Source: an uncultured Desulfobacter sp. (lineage in GTDB: Bacteria; Desulfobacterota; Desulfobacteria; Desulfobacterales; Desulfobacteraceae). From it: a stretch of 64,000 nucleotides of DNA. The notes under the pieces were generated by a model. It worked only from the letters and a program-made list of their open reading frames with translations, did not search any database and was not told the origin of the DNA. Shown here piece after piece: positions 25,771-33,707 of the stretch; positions within the stretch are counted from its first letter, which is position 1, and each line of letters begins with the position of its first letter. Both the position numbers and the translations under genes were made by a program. The DNA lies in assembly GCF_963666675.1 (NCBI RefSeq), contig NZ_OY762929.1, positions 3,286,001 to 3,350,000 on the forward strand, in the 5' to 3' direction.

Positions 25771-26972
25771 CATAACCTCCTTATATTGTGTTTTAAAATA
25801 CCTGTTATCAAAATTATGCCGCCTAAAATTACTGCGGCAGCAGATATCACTATGGAAGATACAAAATTCCCAGAATTTTTAGATAAAATCCCAGACGCCA
25901 GGGGGCCGAGAATCTGGCCGATACCATATATGGCTGTCAACAGCCCAATCACCTTTTGGCTTTGGCCTGGCTTAAGTGTTTTACCGATGGAAAGAGTTAA
26001 AGCCGTTATTCCCATGAACGTGCCGCCAAATAAAAACGCTCCTGAAATGACATATAGCCAGTGGGACGATAAGACTGGAAGTACAATTCCCAGGCCCTGT
26101 ATGAGATGGGCTATAATTAACACATAAACCAGATGCAGGCGTTTTGACAATTGGTGAAATACAGGAATGGAGACCGAGGCTGCCAAACCGACCACTGTCC
26201 AGGCTACTGGACCGGATGAAAAGAATCCGGACTGACCCTGGAGAAAGGATACGATGAATGTCCCACTGATAATATAGCCGAACCCTTCAAAAAAATAAGC
26301 TGCCACAAGCCATGGAAGTAATAGCGGATATTCAAATACAATTTCCCCATTCGAATGTAAATCAATCTTCGATTTTTTTTCCAAAGGAATCAACACAAAC
26401 CAGCAAACAAGAGATAAAGGCAAGCAGATCAAAGAGAGCCCCACCCAAGCTACCTGGACATTAAAATATTTAACCAACACCGGAGAAAACACTCCGCTCA
26501 ATGCAATGCCCCCACCAACACCGCTGTAAATTAACATGCCCAGGGCATTTTTAGATTGGGGGAGTCGCTCCATCACAATTGAGGAACCCAGAATAAATAT
26601 ACCAGCACTTGCCATGCCGCTGACCAACCGGAGAGTCGTCCATGCCTCTATCTGTACAACAAGTCCCATCCATGCTGTCGTTATAATACTTGATATAAGA
26701 GAAATGCGGAATAAACGTAATTTTGTTGCTGCTCTCATATTCTTAAAGCACAAGAGTGCACCAATAAGATATCCCAGATAATTAACAGAAGCCATTGAAC
26801 CTGCAATATCATCACTGAATCCAAACTGATTCTGCATTCCCGGCAATAATGGCGTGTAAGCAAAACGGCCTACCCCCATGGCAATCACCAAAGCTAAAAA
26901 GCCGCCTGTTATCAACAATCCATGCCCTGTTTTCTGTTGTTTCATAACAAGTTGTACCTTTTCAAATTCCAT
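25770..26972 (-). CDS. YbfB/YjiJ-family MFS transporter
   Basis: A 400-aa inner-membrane protein with 12 hydrophobic segments. The first helix motif MGVGRFAYTPLLPGM is typical of the YbfB/YjiJ branch of the major facilitator superfamily. It forms a two-gene operon with the tautomerase and is divergent from a LysR regulator, a common layout for the uptake or efflux of an organic acid or aromatic compound. An in-frame ATG at 26945 (AAGG upstream) is a possible true start. The cargo cannot be told from the sequence. Confidence 0.88.
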   Translation of the reverse strand: MEFEKVQLVMKQQKTGHGLLITGGFLALVIAMGVGRFAYTPLLPGMQNQFGFSDDIAGSMASVNYLGYLIGALLCFKNMRAATKLRLFRISLISSIITTAWMGLVVQIEAWTTLRLVSGMASAGIFILGSSIVMERLPQSKNALGMLIYSGVGGGIALSGVFSPVLVKYFNVQVAWVGLSLICLPLSLVCWFVLIPLEKKSKIDLHSNGEIVFEYPLLLPWLVAAYFFEGFGYIISGTFIVSFLQGQSGFFSSGPVAWTVVGLAASVSIPVFHQLSKRLHLVYVLIIAHLIQGLGIVLPVLSSHWLYVISGAFLFGGTFMGITALTLSIGKTLKPGQSQKVIGLLTAIYGIGQILGPLASGILSKNSGNFVSSIVISAAAVILGGIILITGILKHNIRRL

Positions 26973-27086
26973 TGCATCAAATGTTTTCCAATACTTGACC
27001 TTAAAGTTAACAAGCGTATAATATTATCTCAAATAATTAAAAGTGCAATTTAACATCACAAATAATGATATCAATCTGGGTGAAAT

Positions 27087-27962
27087 ATGGATATTTGGGG
27101 ACTTAAAATTTTTAAAACCGTGGCTGAAGAGGGTAGTATTTCAAAAGCGGCGTTAAAATTAAATTGTGTGCAATCCAATGTAACGGCAAGGGTCAGGCAA
27201 CTTGAAAGTGAGCTGGATGTTTCCCTTTTCCATAGAAAGCACCGTGGAGTCGAACTGACGGCAAAGGGCCGGATATTAATTGATTATGCTAAAGATGCCG
27301 TCCAATTAATAGACAATGCTCTGCTTGCCGTTAGTGATGATGAATTTATCAAGGGACCTTTGTCGATCGGCACAATGGAATCTACGGCAGCTGTGAGGTT
27401 GCCTGCTTTATTCTCAATATACCATAAGCAGTATCCTGATGTTCAATTAAAGCTTCAGACCGGAACCACAGAATTCCTTGTGAAAAGCGTGCTGGACTAC
27501 CAGCTTGATGCGGCATTTGTCGCAGGGCCAGTGGATCACCCGGATCTATTTTCCTACCATGCATTTAATGAAGAGCTTGTTGTTATTACCGAGAAAAGGA
27601 TAAAATCTCTGGCAAATCTTGATCGCCCCGATTTTATTGTTTTTAGGCGGGGGTGTTCTTACAGAGGAGCCCTTGAAGCCTGGGCAAAAGATAAGGGGAT
27701 AATACCTGGGCAGATAATGGAACTGGGAACATTGGAAGGTATCTTGGGGTTTGTAAATGTGGGCATGGGGATTACCATGTTACCGCAGTCTATTGTATCA
27801 AATCTCAGATGGGAACATTCAGTCAAGACCCATGGAATTCCGCAAAAATCAAGGAAGACATCCACCCTCCTTGTCCATCGAAAAGATAGGGTGATTACCC
27901 GGGCATTGAAAAATTTCATTAAATTTCTTTCAAACCGCGAACCGCATAGTAAAGATAAATAG
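27087..27962 (+). CDS. LysR-family transcriptional regulator
   Basis: A 291-aa regulator. The N-terminal winged helix is clear (LKIFKTVAEEGSISKAALKL, then NVTARVRQLESELDVSLFHR). The C-terminal half is a periplasmic-binding-protein-like effector domain (LSIGTMESTAAVRLPALFSI, then LDAAFVAGPVDHPDL). LysR proteins usually act on the divergent neighbour, here the transporter/tautomerase operon, through the 114-base AT-rich gap between the two genes. Confidence 0.93.
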   Translation: MDIWGLKIFKTVAEEGSISKAALKLNCVQSNVTARVRQLESELDVSLFHRKHRGVELTAKGRILIDYAKDAVQLIDNALLAVSDDEFIKGPLSIGTMESTAAVRLPALFSIYHKQYPDVQLKLQTGTTEFLVKSVLDYQLDAAFVAGPVDHPDLFSYHAFNEELVVITEKRIKSLANLDRPDFIVFRRGCSYRGALEAWAKDKGIIPGQIMELGTLEGILGFVNVGMGITMLPQSIVSNLRWEHSVKTHGIPQKSRKTSTLLVHRKDRVITRALKNFIKFLSNREPHSKDK

Positions 27963-28456
27963 AAAAACGGTAAACCTCAATAACATTTAGTGTTTTCTTT
28001 GTCTATTAACCGGACCGGCAAAATTTTGAATACAGCGACCAATTTCAAAAAAAATGAATCAGGGGGTTTCAAATCGGCACCAGTGAACCTTACAAATGGT
28101 AGGGCTCGTTTTTCGGAGAAAACGTGTTACCCAAGATGTAGTGCCTTGATTTTTTTTCTGCTGGCCACAAATCTTTCTGTCAAACGTCGGATTGGAAAGT
28201 TCAATTTTATCAGACGAAAAGTATCTTCAATAGAGCAGGCTACCCCCAAAGCAAGGTCCATTTTCCGGGTGAAAGACGCCCCCCGGACTTTCCCTGTCAC
28301 TCCGGGTTTTTCACAGCACACCCCATACATTTTTTTAATCCAAATTGAACGACTCAATCCTGCGCTGATCGGGGAATGTGTCCCTCCCAGTACCACCACC
28401 ATTACCAAAAGCATTGTTGCCCATAATAAAAATCAGCTCAGCCCTCACTACCAGAA
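27963..28456. other. gap without a confident gene
   Basis: Opposing ORFs of 156 codons (plus, 27990-28460) and 95 codons (minus, 28127-28414) are present, but neither has a clear ribosome site or a family resemblance. GACTTTCCCTGTCACTCC at 28286-28303 recurs in similar form at 25486-25503 and 33650-33667, so part of the gap is a dispersed repeat. Confidence 0.4.
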
Positions 28457-28651
28457 CTAAAGCTCACCCAGCGCCTTAACCAAAGGATCATCTCCTCTCA
28501 AAACGGAGCAAGATTCAATTTCCTGGTCAAAAACAATAACGCGGCCTATTGGATCTTTGCCTTTTACGGTAATAGCAAACCGGTCATCACCAGCATACCC
28601 GTATTGAGCGGTGCAAGGCTTAATGGATTGCCAGCCATAATTGATCAGAGA
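28457..28651 (-). pseudogene. C-terminal fragment of an unknown protein, ~64 codons
   Basis: Just after the MCE-like gene, a minus-strand frame without a start codon reads in a strongly protein-like way: NYGWQSIKPCTAQYGYAGDD, then a KGKDPIGRVIVFDQEIES stretch and an ALGEL ending. I do not recognise the family. The lack of a start and the stop codon just upstream in the same frame suggest the tail of a decayed gene. It could also be a programmed or mutated extension of the upstream gene, but the frames differ. Confidence 0.45.
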
Positions 28652-28659
28652 TCAAAAAA

Positions 28660-29412
28660 TCACACGTCAACAGATTTCTCAATCTTCGATAGCTGTTTTT
28701 CTAACTCTTTTGATTTTTTAATATTATTTTGCTCTTCAAGTTTTTCCATCATTGATTCAAACGTTTTTCTGAGAGACGGAAGGACTTCCTTTTTAAACGT
28801 TTCTTTTTGTTTTGCTGAAAAATTTGAGACTTTACCTATGAAATCATCCATTTGTTTTTGAAAAGCTTCTGTATCAAAATTTTTAATATATTGTTCAAGT
28901 TGATTTAGGAGTTCTCCATTTTGTTCTCTGAAATTTTCCATCAATTCCGTTAATTCTTCCCCGGCGACAGCAAATTTATACTCCCAAAAAGTGAACCCTT
29001 TAACTGAAGCCCCTGATTTTAAATGAGTTTGGTTAGATGAATCTAAAGAGGGAATAGCAATAATATATGGTTTTGAATTTTCAGCGAAAAATCCGTGTAT
29101 CAATACAAAGCGGGTTGTCTCATATATTTTTTCTTTGTATTCTTTATTTATAATGATTTCGACATTCGATGCTGCTGGTTCAATAAAAGAAATTTTGGTA
29201 ACACTACCAATAAAAGTTTTCTGTCCTTTGGGATCTTGGGCCAGATATACATCACTTCCTTGGATAAGATTCTTGTGATCCGTGTATTGTACATTGATCA
29301 CCAAATCCCTTTGGAAGATTGAAAATAAATTGGATAAAGGATTCGCTAAGCTGGTGGTGGAAAAACCTAAAAGAATGATACCAATTAAAATGCCTTTTGA
29401 AAATTTTTTCAT
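28660..29412 (-). CDS. secreted MCE/MlaD-like protein with coiled coil
   Basis: A 250-aa protein with an N-terminal signal peptide (MKKFSKGILIGIILLGFSTT, ending SLA). Residues ~35-75 follow the MCE-domain pattern (a strand, then KNLIQGSDVYLA and FIGSVTKISF), as in MlaD-type lipid-binding proteins. Residues ~150-250 are strongly charged, with heptad-like spacing (VAGEELTELMENFREQNGEL, ending KELEKQLSKIEKS), suggesting a coiled coil. The MCE assignment rests on a short pattern. It may act in the periplasm on lipids, but no mla-type ABC genes are nearby. Confidence 0.6.
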   Translation of the reverse strand: MKKFSKGILIGIILLGFSTTSLANPLSNLFSIFQRDLVINVQYTDHKNLIQGSDVYLAQDPKGQKTFIGSVTKISFIEPAASNVEIIINKEYKEKIYETTRFVLIHGFFAENSKPYIIAIPSLDSSNQTHLKSGASVKGFTFWEYKFAVAGEELTELMENFREQNGELLNQLEQYIKNFDTEAFQKQMDDFIGKVSNFSAKQKETFKKEVLPSLRKTFESMMEKLEEQNNIKKSKELEKQLSKIEKSVDV

Positions 29413-29460
29413 ATTACATTCTATGAATTTGATTGTTAAATTATTTCCGGCAACGGATTC

Positions 29461-29742
29461 TCAATCGTTGATTCGGTCCTTCAGTTTCCCGGCGCACTTA
29501 AATGAAACCACCCGCCTCTTGGCCAGCACCATTGAATTCCCGGTGGCTGGATTTCGTCCCTTTCTCGGTTGTTTTTCATTTACCTGAAATTTTCCGAAAC
29601 CGCTAATCATAAGATTTTCTCCTGACGCAAGGGTCGATTTTATGATTTCAAGAAGCCCCTCTAAAATGTCTTTTGCTTCGGTTGGACTACAATCATTTTT
29701 CTCTGCAATCCGTTCAACAATATCATTTTTTGTCAGCGCCAC
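29461..29742 (-). CDS. HU/IHF-family DNA-binding protein, IHF-alpha-like
   Basis: A 93-aa nucleoid protein: MALTKNDIVERIAEKNDCSP start, GLLEIIKSTLASGENLMISG, the strand GFGKFQVNEKQPRKGRNPAT with the conserved RNP arm, and a VVSFKCAGKLKDRIN end. Such proteins bend DNA as dimers. The EKQPRKGRNPATG arm is closest to IHF-alpha, but HU is not excluded. ATG 29742 follows GGATCTC. It is a lone gene with about 540 bases free upstream. Confidence 0.9.
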   Translation of the reverse strand: MALTKNDIVERIAEKNDCSPTEAKDILEGLLEIIKSTLASGENLMISGFGKFQVNEKQPRKGRNPATGNSMVLAKRRVVSFKCAGKLKDRIND

Positions 29743-30285
29743 AATGAGATCCTTCCATTACAGAAAAAACGCCCTTCATACCTTTTGAGCTTGGTTGGGT
29801 CAATGGACAATTTAAAAAAGCGTTTCAACGATGAAACACATTCCTGTATCCTACATTATTTCCAGGGAAAAGCGAACACGTTATTGGTGGCTGAATTGAT
29901 TGGGTGATGATGTGTGTTGCAGGTGAAAGGGAGTACTGATGGGGAAGTACAAAGATTAAAGCTGGATAATGGAAAATTCAACGGTATCTTGGTTTGTTTG
30001 AAAAAGCATATTTAAATAAGGAACGTGCTTTTTTCAAAAGAGCAAATTACCTTTCAGTCAGACTCTGTTTTTTGGTCGAGCAACTTCCTCGGAATCCCCC
30101 TGTTTTTCATCGAATAAATCAGGATATTAAAATGTGTCCCTCCTTTTATCCGTAAAGGGAAATTTAACAGGACGTAAATTGCCCATTGCAATTTGCGGTG
30201 TAGAATGTGTAATCTCTTAAATTTAGTTTTCTGACACTGCCTGTCAGATCAAATCCAGACCTCTACAGTCATGAAGGAATTCAGC
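29743..30285. other. gap before the VOC gene
   Basis: No ORF with coding character was seen on either strand. The stretch presumably contains the promoter of the IHF-like gene (minus strand) and of the VOC gene (plus strand). No hairpin or repeat of note was recognised. Confidence 0.4.
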
Positions 30286-30735
30286 ATGAAATACGCCCAC
30301 ACCAACATCGCAGCCCGGGATTGGAAGACCCTGGCCGCATTTTACTGCACCGTTTTCAACTGTCGGATTAAGCCACCGGAACGAAGCTATTCCGGGGAAT
30401 GGCTTGACCGGGCCACGGGGCTGTCCGAAGCACGCCTTGAAGGAGCGCACCTTCTTTTGCCTGGCTTCGGTGATGATGGGCCGACGCTGGAGATTTTTAC
30501 ATATGCTGAGATGGTGGAGACTGCCGATTCCATGGCCAATCATCTGGGATATACCCATATCGCCTTCGAGGTGGATGATGTTAGAAAGGTGTATGACAAG
30601 GCCCTAGAGGAGGGAGGCATCCCCCTTGGCAAGGTAACGGAAAAAATAGTACCAGGAATCGGGACCCTATTCTTTGTCTATTTCAAGGATCCTGAGGGCA
30701 ATATCATTGAGATTCTCTCCTGGAACAGGGAATAA
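30286..30735 (+). CDS. VOC (glyoxalase/dioxygenase-fold) protein
   Basis: A 149-aa protein with two beta-alpha-beta-beta-beta units: YAHTNIAARDWKTLAAFYCT, the middle LEGAHLLLPGFGDDGPTLEI, and the second unit GYTHIAFEVDDVRKVYDKAL ending in FVYFKDPEGNIIEILSW. The residues H (early), H (in YTHIAFEV) and E (in NIIEI) suit a metal site. Such proteins include glyoxalases, fosfomycin-resistance enzymes and ring-cleaving dioxygenases; this one cannot be assigned further. ATG 30286 has AAGGA seven bases upstream; the ATG five codons earlier does not. Confidence 0.85.
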   Translation: MKYAHTNIAARDWKTLAAFYCTVFNCRIKPPERSYSGEWLDRATGLSEARLEGAHLLLPGFGDDGPTLEIFTYAEMVETADSMANHLGYTHIAFEVDDVRKVYDKALEEGGIPLGKVTEKIVPGIGTLFFVYFKDPEGNIIEILSWNRE

Positions 30736-30871
30736 AAATAGTCAGGCAGATTTCATCTTAGGCACAAGATCAGAAATAAATATTCCGTTTGGAGAAAAAC
30801 AAGCATGACTGTACAAAACTCAGTGTAATATATATGGTCCCATGAAAAAATAACACTTAAATGGATTTTTC

Positions 30872-31399
30872 ATGACAAACCATATTGAATTCACAGAAGA
30901 GCAGTTATCTGATATCACGCCTGCGGTAAAGTGTTTGTTAAACAAAACGAAAGAAAAATTGAAAGGGACTGATAAACGACAATTTATGGCCCATGTAGTG
31001 TCTCTTATGGGGAAAGGCGGCCAAAGAAAAGCAGAAAAAGAGCTTGGATGGAACCGTGATACGATTAGAAAAGGCATGAAAGAACTGCAAAGCGGTTTTG
31101 TTTGCATTGATAATTTTTCAGGAAGGGGTAGAAAACCCGCTGAAGAAAAATACCCATCGCTACTTGAAGATATCAAAAATATAGTAGAACCTGTGTGCCA
31201 AACGGACCCAACATTCCATTCAACCAAATTGTATTCACCTATTACAGCAAAGGAAGTGCATAGAAAACTAATTGAATTGAAAGGGTATCAATCGGATAAT
31301 ATCCCCTCGGTCATAACGATTAACCGAAAAATGAACCAGTTAGATTATCGTCTAAAAAAAGTGGCCAAATGCAAACCTAAAAAAAAATTCCAGAAGTGA
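30872..31399 (+). CDS. ISAzo13-type transposase, N-terminal frame
   Basis: 175 codons forming the DNA-binding half of the transposase: helix-turn-helix region LMGKGGQRKAEKELGWNRDT, then a linker ending in KVAKCKPKKKFQK. The frame ends just after a run of nine A residues at 31379-31387. The following frame continues the protein with KIPEVNLIFDY, the sequence expected after this point in ISAzo13 transposases. A -1 shift on the A run joins the two, so this is half of one protein. Whether the shift is programmed or a mutation cannot be decided here. Confidence 0.85.
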   Translation: MTNHIEFTEEQLSDITPAVKCLLNKTKEKLKGTDKRQFMAHVVSLMGKGGQRKAEKELGWNRDTIRKGMKELQSGFVCIDNFSGRGRKPAEEKYPSLLEDIKNIVEPVCQTDPTFHSTKLYSPITAKEVHRKLIELKGYQSDNIPSVITINRKMNQLDYRLKKVAKCKPKKKFQK

Positions 31400-32103
31400 A
31401 TTTGATATTTGACTATGTTCATAATATCAACAGGATAGCCGATTCGAATCCAGGGATAATAAGATTATCAATGGATGCAAAAGCCGTCATAAAAGTGGGA
31501 CCATTTTCACGAGGCGGATACAATCGTTATGGCTTACGAGCATGTGACCATGACTTTCAACCAGATACACTTTTAAAGCTTTTTGGTATATTTCTTCCGG
31601 CAACAGATGAAAGCTTTTTTTATTTTACCGAAAGTCATATTACAGCAGATTTCATCGTTGATGCCTTAGAACAATTATGGCCGACTCTTAAAGAAACGTA
31701 TGATCCACACACCTTGGTTTTAAATTTAGATAATGGACCAGAAAATAGCAGCCGGAGAAGCCAATTTATGAATCGTCTGGTTACTTTTTCTCAAGAAAAT
31801 TCCGTGAGCATTAGTTTAGCTTATTATCCACCATATCACAGTAAATACAATCCTATAGAAAGAGTTTGGGGTAGATTGGAACAACATTGGAATGGAGAGC
31901 TTTTGGATAAGGTTGAAAAAATTTTAGGATTAGCGAAAACGATGACCTGGAAAGGCTGGCATCCGGTTGTAACCTTCGTGGAAAAAATTTATAAAAAAGG
32001 CGTAAGCCTGACAAAACAGGCCATGCAAATCATAGAGAATCAGATTTTCCGACTTCGAGGGATTGAGCAATGGGCTGTTGATATACCTTTCTATGTTGAT
32101 TGA
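31396..32103 (+). CDS. ISAzo13-type transposase, catalytic frame
   Basis: About 235 codons with the DDE catalytic core: the first aspartate in IIRLSMDAKAVIKVGPF, the second in LVLNLDNGPENSSRRSQF and the glutamate in YHSKYNPIERVWGRLEQ. It lacks a proper start; the first possible codon is a GTG just after the A9 run. It should be made by -1 frameshifting from the upstream frame. It ends 18 bases before the right terminal repeat. Confidence 0.85.
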   Translation: MNLIFDYVHNINRIADSNPGIIRLSMDAKAVIKVGPFSRGGYNRYGLRACDHDFQPDTLLKLFGIFLPATDESFFYFTESHITADFIVDALEQLWPTLKETYDPHTLVLNLDNGPENSSRRSQFMNRLVTFSQENSVSISLAYYPPYHSKYNPIERVWGRLEQHWNGELLDKVEKILGLAKTMTWKGWHPVVTFVEKIYKKGVSLTKQAMQIIENQIFRLRGIEQWAVDIPFYVD

Positions 32104-32185
32104 TGTTTTGGAAGGTTTTATTCTGATATTGTGCCTTATTCGTCCAGTCGTACTACAATTTTTGGATAGCCTTACCAACAAATAT

Positions 32186-32641
32186 TTATTCTTTTGATTC
32201 GAATGTAACCTTCTCTTTTTTATTATTTTTAAGGACAACGGTGCCTGCTAATTTATCGTGCAACCCTTGCTTTCTTCTATCGATGCCGACCCATATTAAC
32301 CCAAGGAATAAAGGAATTATAGAAATGTAATATCCAAGGTAACGCCCGATCAATTGCCCCGTAGAAGGGTGCCCACCGGTTTTTGCATCAACAATCGTCA
32401 GTTTTAATGCCATTTTACCAGGTGTAGCAGATTTGTAGGTCCAGAAAATGATGATCGCAATTGCAGGTAGTATGTAATTGAACAAAACATCCCAAAAGCC
32501 TTTTACAATAGACTGATTAATCCAATAATCGGTACCATAAATAGCCGTGAGGATTGGGACAATAATAATTAGAATTAAAATGGTATCAATAATTGCGGCA
32601 CCGGTTCGGACCCAAAAACCGGCATATTCATATTCATTCAT
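32186..32641 (-). CDS. RDD-family membrane protein
   Basis: A 151-aa protein with three to four membrane segments. It starts with the RDD-type motif YAGFWVRTGAAIIDTILI, has the middle SATPGKMALKLTIVDAKTGG and ends with DRRKQGLHDKLAGTVVL. All three are hallmarks of RDD proteins, whose function is mostly unknown; some act in ion transport. It stands alone, just past the IS element. Confidence 0.9.
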   Translation of the reverse strand: MNEYEYAGFWVRTGAAIIDTILILIIIVPILTAIYGTDYWINQSIVKGFWDVLFNYILPAIAIIIFWTYKSATPGKMALKLTIVDAKTGGHPSTGQLIGRYLGYYISIIPLFLGLIWVGIDRRKQGLHDKLAGTVVLKNNKKEKVTFESKE

Positions 32642-32914
32642 TTGTGATTTTCTCCTGAGAGTATAATGTTAAAAATCAGATACGGCGCGGCGGCGAAGAT
32701 GCTGTGACGTTCGTTGATTTTTTTAGCTTTTTGTTCTCAAAATTTAGCTGGCATATGGCCAGAATACAAAAACTTCTATTGCCGCTGCGTCCATGAAATG
32801 CATAGATGTAGCTTTGGAGTCGTTTTTTGATACTAAAGCTCATATATTAATGTGCTCTCTTTTAAGCCCATTGGGATTTCACAGAAAGCAGCGCTCTTTG
32901 CCACTATCACTTGG

Positions 32915-33433
32915 TCATGTGTCTATTTTCTTAAGAGCATTTTCCCAAGTTTGAACTAACTTTTCGTTGAAAAGGTAAAAATATATCATTAGGTCGTTAT
33001 AAGTTGCTCTTTTGCATACTGAAATTGCGATATCCGCTGCTTCAGTAGGGGGATAGCCATAAGCACCGCATGATATGGCGGGGAATGCTATAGAGTCGCA
33101 TTGGTTGGAAATCGCAAGATCTAGGCTACTTTTAAAAGCAGAGATGAGAAGTTGTTCAGGATTCTTATCAATCCGGTATCTTGGACCAACAGTATGAATA
33201 ACGTATTTTGATTTAAGATTCCCTCCAGGTGTAATTCTTGCGTCACCAACCGGGCAACGAATGCCATTTACGGCTTTAACTTTTCTGCATTCCTCTATCA
33301 GTTTTGGGCCCGCAGCTTTATGTATTGCACCATCAACGCCACCCCCGCCAAGCATTTTGGGGTTAGCAGCGTTGACGATTGCATCCACTGATGCCAAAGT
33401 GATATCACCTTTTATAATTATTATTTTTTTCAT
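32915..33433 (-). CDS. macro-domain protein (ADP-ribose hydrolase type)
   Basis: A 172-aa macro domain that binds ADP-ribose. It shows the family sequence AIVNAANPKMLGGGGVDGAI, KYVIHTVGPRY and SIAFPAISCGAYGYPPTEAA, closest to the MacroD/YmdB class that removes ADP-ribose or deacetylates O-acetyl-ADP-ribose. The catalytic Asn/Asp loop (NAAN ... GGGVDGAI) is intact. No ADP-ribosyltransferase partner (such as a DarT toxin) is adjacent, so it is likely a housekeeping-type orphan. Confidence 0.93.
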   Translation of the reverse strand: MKKIIIIKGDITLASVDAIVNAANPKMLGGGGVDGAIHKAAGPKLIEECRKVKAVNGIRCPVGDARITPGGNLKSKYVIHTVGPRYRIDKNPEQLLISAFKSSLDLAISNQCDSIAFPAISCGAYGYPPTEAADIAISVCKRATYNDLMIYFYLFNEKLVQTWENALKKIDT

Positions 33434-33707
33434 AGCTTTTAATTAATTTCGAGTGAAATGGTTTAGACTAAAAAGTCAATATTGTTAAAGAATATCCTGA
33501 CCACCGCATAGAAGGCAAGGGAGAATTTAAACTCCTGAATTTTGATTTCTACGGGGCATCTTTTCCTTATCATTGGGGCACCTAATATTTAAATCGAGAG
33601 AGGACTACTTATGCGTCAATATCCTGTTTTCTGGTGGGAGACTGTCGTAGACTTCCCCTGTCACTCCAGAGCGTTTCCAACACTAAAGCTCAAACCTGAT
33701 TTACTGA

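Larger units (their letters stand above)
30760..32136 (+). mobile_element. ISAzo13-type insertion sequence
   Basis: The ends are imperfect terminal inverted repeats: AGGCACAAGATCAGAA at 30760-30775 and the inverse, TTCTGATATTGTGCCT, at 32121-32136 (one mismatch in 16). The ~1.38-kb element carries a single DDE transposase split over two frames at an A9 run. Target duplication is not obvious (a TA follows the right end only). Confidence 0.85.

Noticed and set aside
27990..28460. 156-codon plus-strand ORF
   Set aside because: It lacks a ribosome site, contains a dispersed repeat and overlaps protein-like sequence on the other strand.
32915..33433. Macro-domain protein as the DarG antitoxin
   Set aside because: No DarT-type ADP-ribosyltransferase adjoins it and the protein lacks the DarG C-terminal domain.
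28350..33700. Integron-type recombination sites suggested by gene ends with GAGCTTTAGT
   Set aside because: No paired attC core (RYYYAAC / GTTRRRY) or integrase was found; only short word matches are shared.
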